From Pelosinus fermentans (GTDB taxonomy: Bacteria > Bacillota > Negativicutes > DSM-13327): a stretch of DNA of 33,060 nucleotides. The notes under the pieces are model-generated. The model had not been told where the DNA came from and made no database searches. It worked only from the letters and a program-made list of their open reading frames with translations. The translations under genes were made by a program, and so were the position numbers. Positions 33,004 to 33,060 of the stretch are shown piece by piece. The stretch is taken from assembly GCA_002434245.1 (NCBI GenBank), contig DJJR01000053.1, positions 1 through 33,060 of the forward strand. Reading direction: 5' to 3'. The stretch's first letter is position 1, and every line of letters begins with the position of its first letter.

Positions 33004-33060
33004 CTATAAAATGAGAAGAAATTACTCCTTACTTTGCACAGTAAGTCCAGCGGTAATATG

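Overview
The window looks like chromosomal DNA from a low-to-medium GC, motile, anaerobic Firmicute. The gene content resembles Pelosinus/Sporomusa-type Negativicutes, but this is an inference from gene families and codon use, not from a marker gene. All protein calls come from reading the translations; no database search was run.

Region 1 (1-13.4 kb) is a signalling block. Two stand-alone methyl-accepting chemotaxis proteins (117-1805 and 3519-5225) flank a YibE/F-type membrane protein. The second receptor sits behind a clear c-di-GMP-I (GEMM-I) riboswitch with its own promoter and terminator. Next comes a compact chemosensory operon (5520-13333): a response regulator fused to a GGDEF diguanylate cyclase, CheA with two CheW-like domains, CheW, a third receptor, CheR, a CheY-like receiver and a CheX-type phosphatase. 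No CheB or CheD is present. The cyclase makes the ligand that the neighbouring riboswitch senses, so the block may be wired through c-di-GMP.

Region 2 (13.4-18.2 kb) holds a flavodoxin behind a near-consensus Fur box embedded in a perfect palindrome, a four-gene tRNA operon (Pro, Gly, Cys, Leu) with a strong promoter and terminator, a KimA-like potassium transporter, and a convergent RluA-type pseudouridine synthase. Long imperfect hairpins built from about 9-nt units (cores CAGAG or CGAAG) occupy several gaps here and elsewhere.

Region 3 (18.4-25.3 kb) holds a gamma-glutamyltransferase gene broken by one missing base, then a PrpR-type sigma-54 activator. A textbook -24/-12 promoter follows, driving an apparent decayed operon: the first 26 codons of a dihydrodipicolinate-synthase-family aldolase run straight into a two-subunit UxaA-type dehydratase. 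An ACS-type MFS sugar-acid transporter lies downstream.

Region 4 (25.3-27.8 kb) is the most distinctive. A consensus promoter opens onto a short leader rich in UAG/NAG triplets, then an intrinsic terminator, then a second NAG cluster over the ribosome-binding site, then a sodium:solute symporter and a HutP-family protein 1 nt after it. HutP proteins bind NAG-rich RNA and prevent termination, so this looks like a self-contained, autoregulated antitermination module for a transporter. A small acidic protein of unknown function follows.

Region 5 (27.9-33.0 kb) is a uronate/2-keto-3-deoxygluconate catabolic cluster: KduI, KduD, KdgT, KdgK and an IclR-family regulator. A 25-nt palindrome upstream of kduI is a candidate operator, and a 167-nt MITE-like inverted-repeat element lies between kduI and kduD. 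The KDPG aldolase needed to finish the pathway is not in the window.
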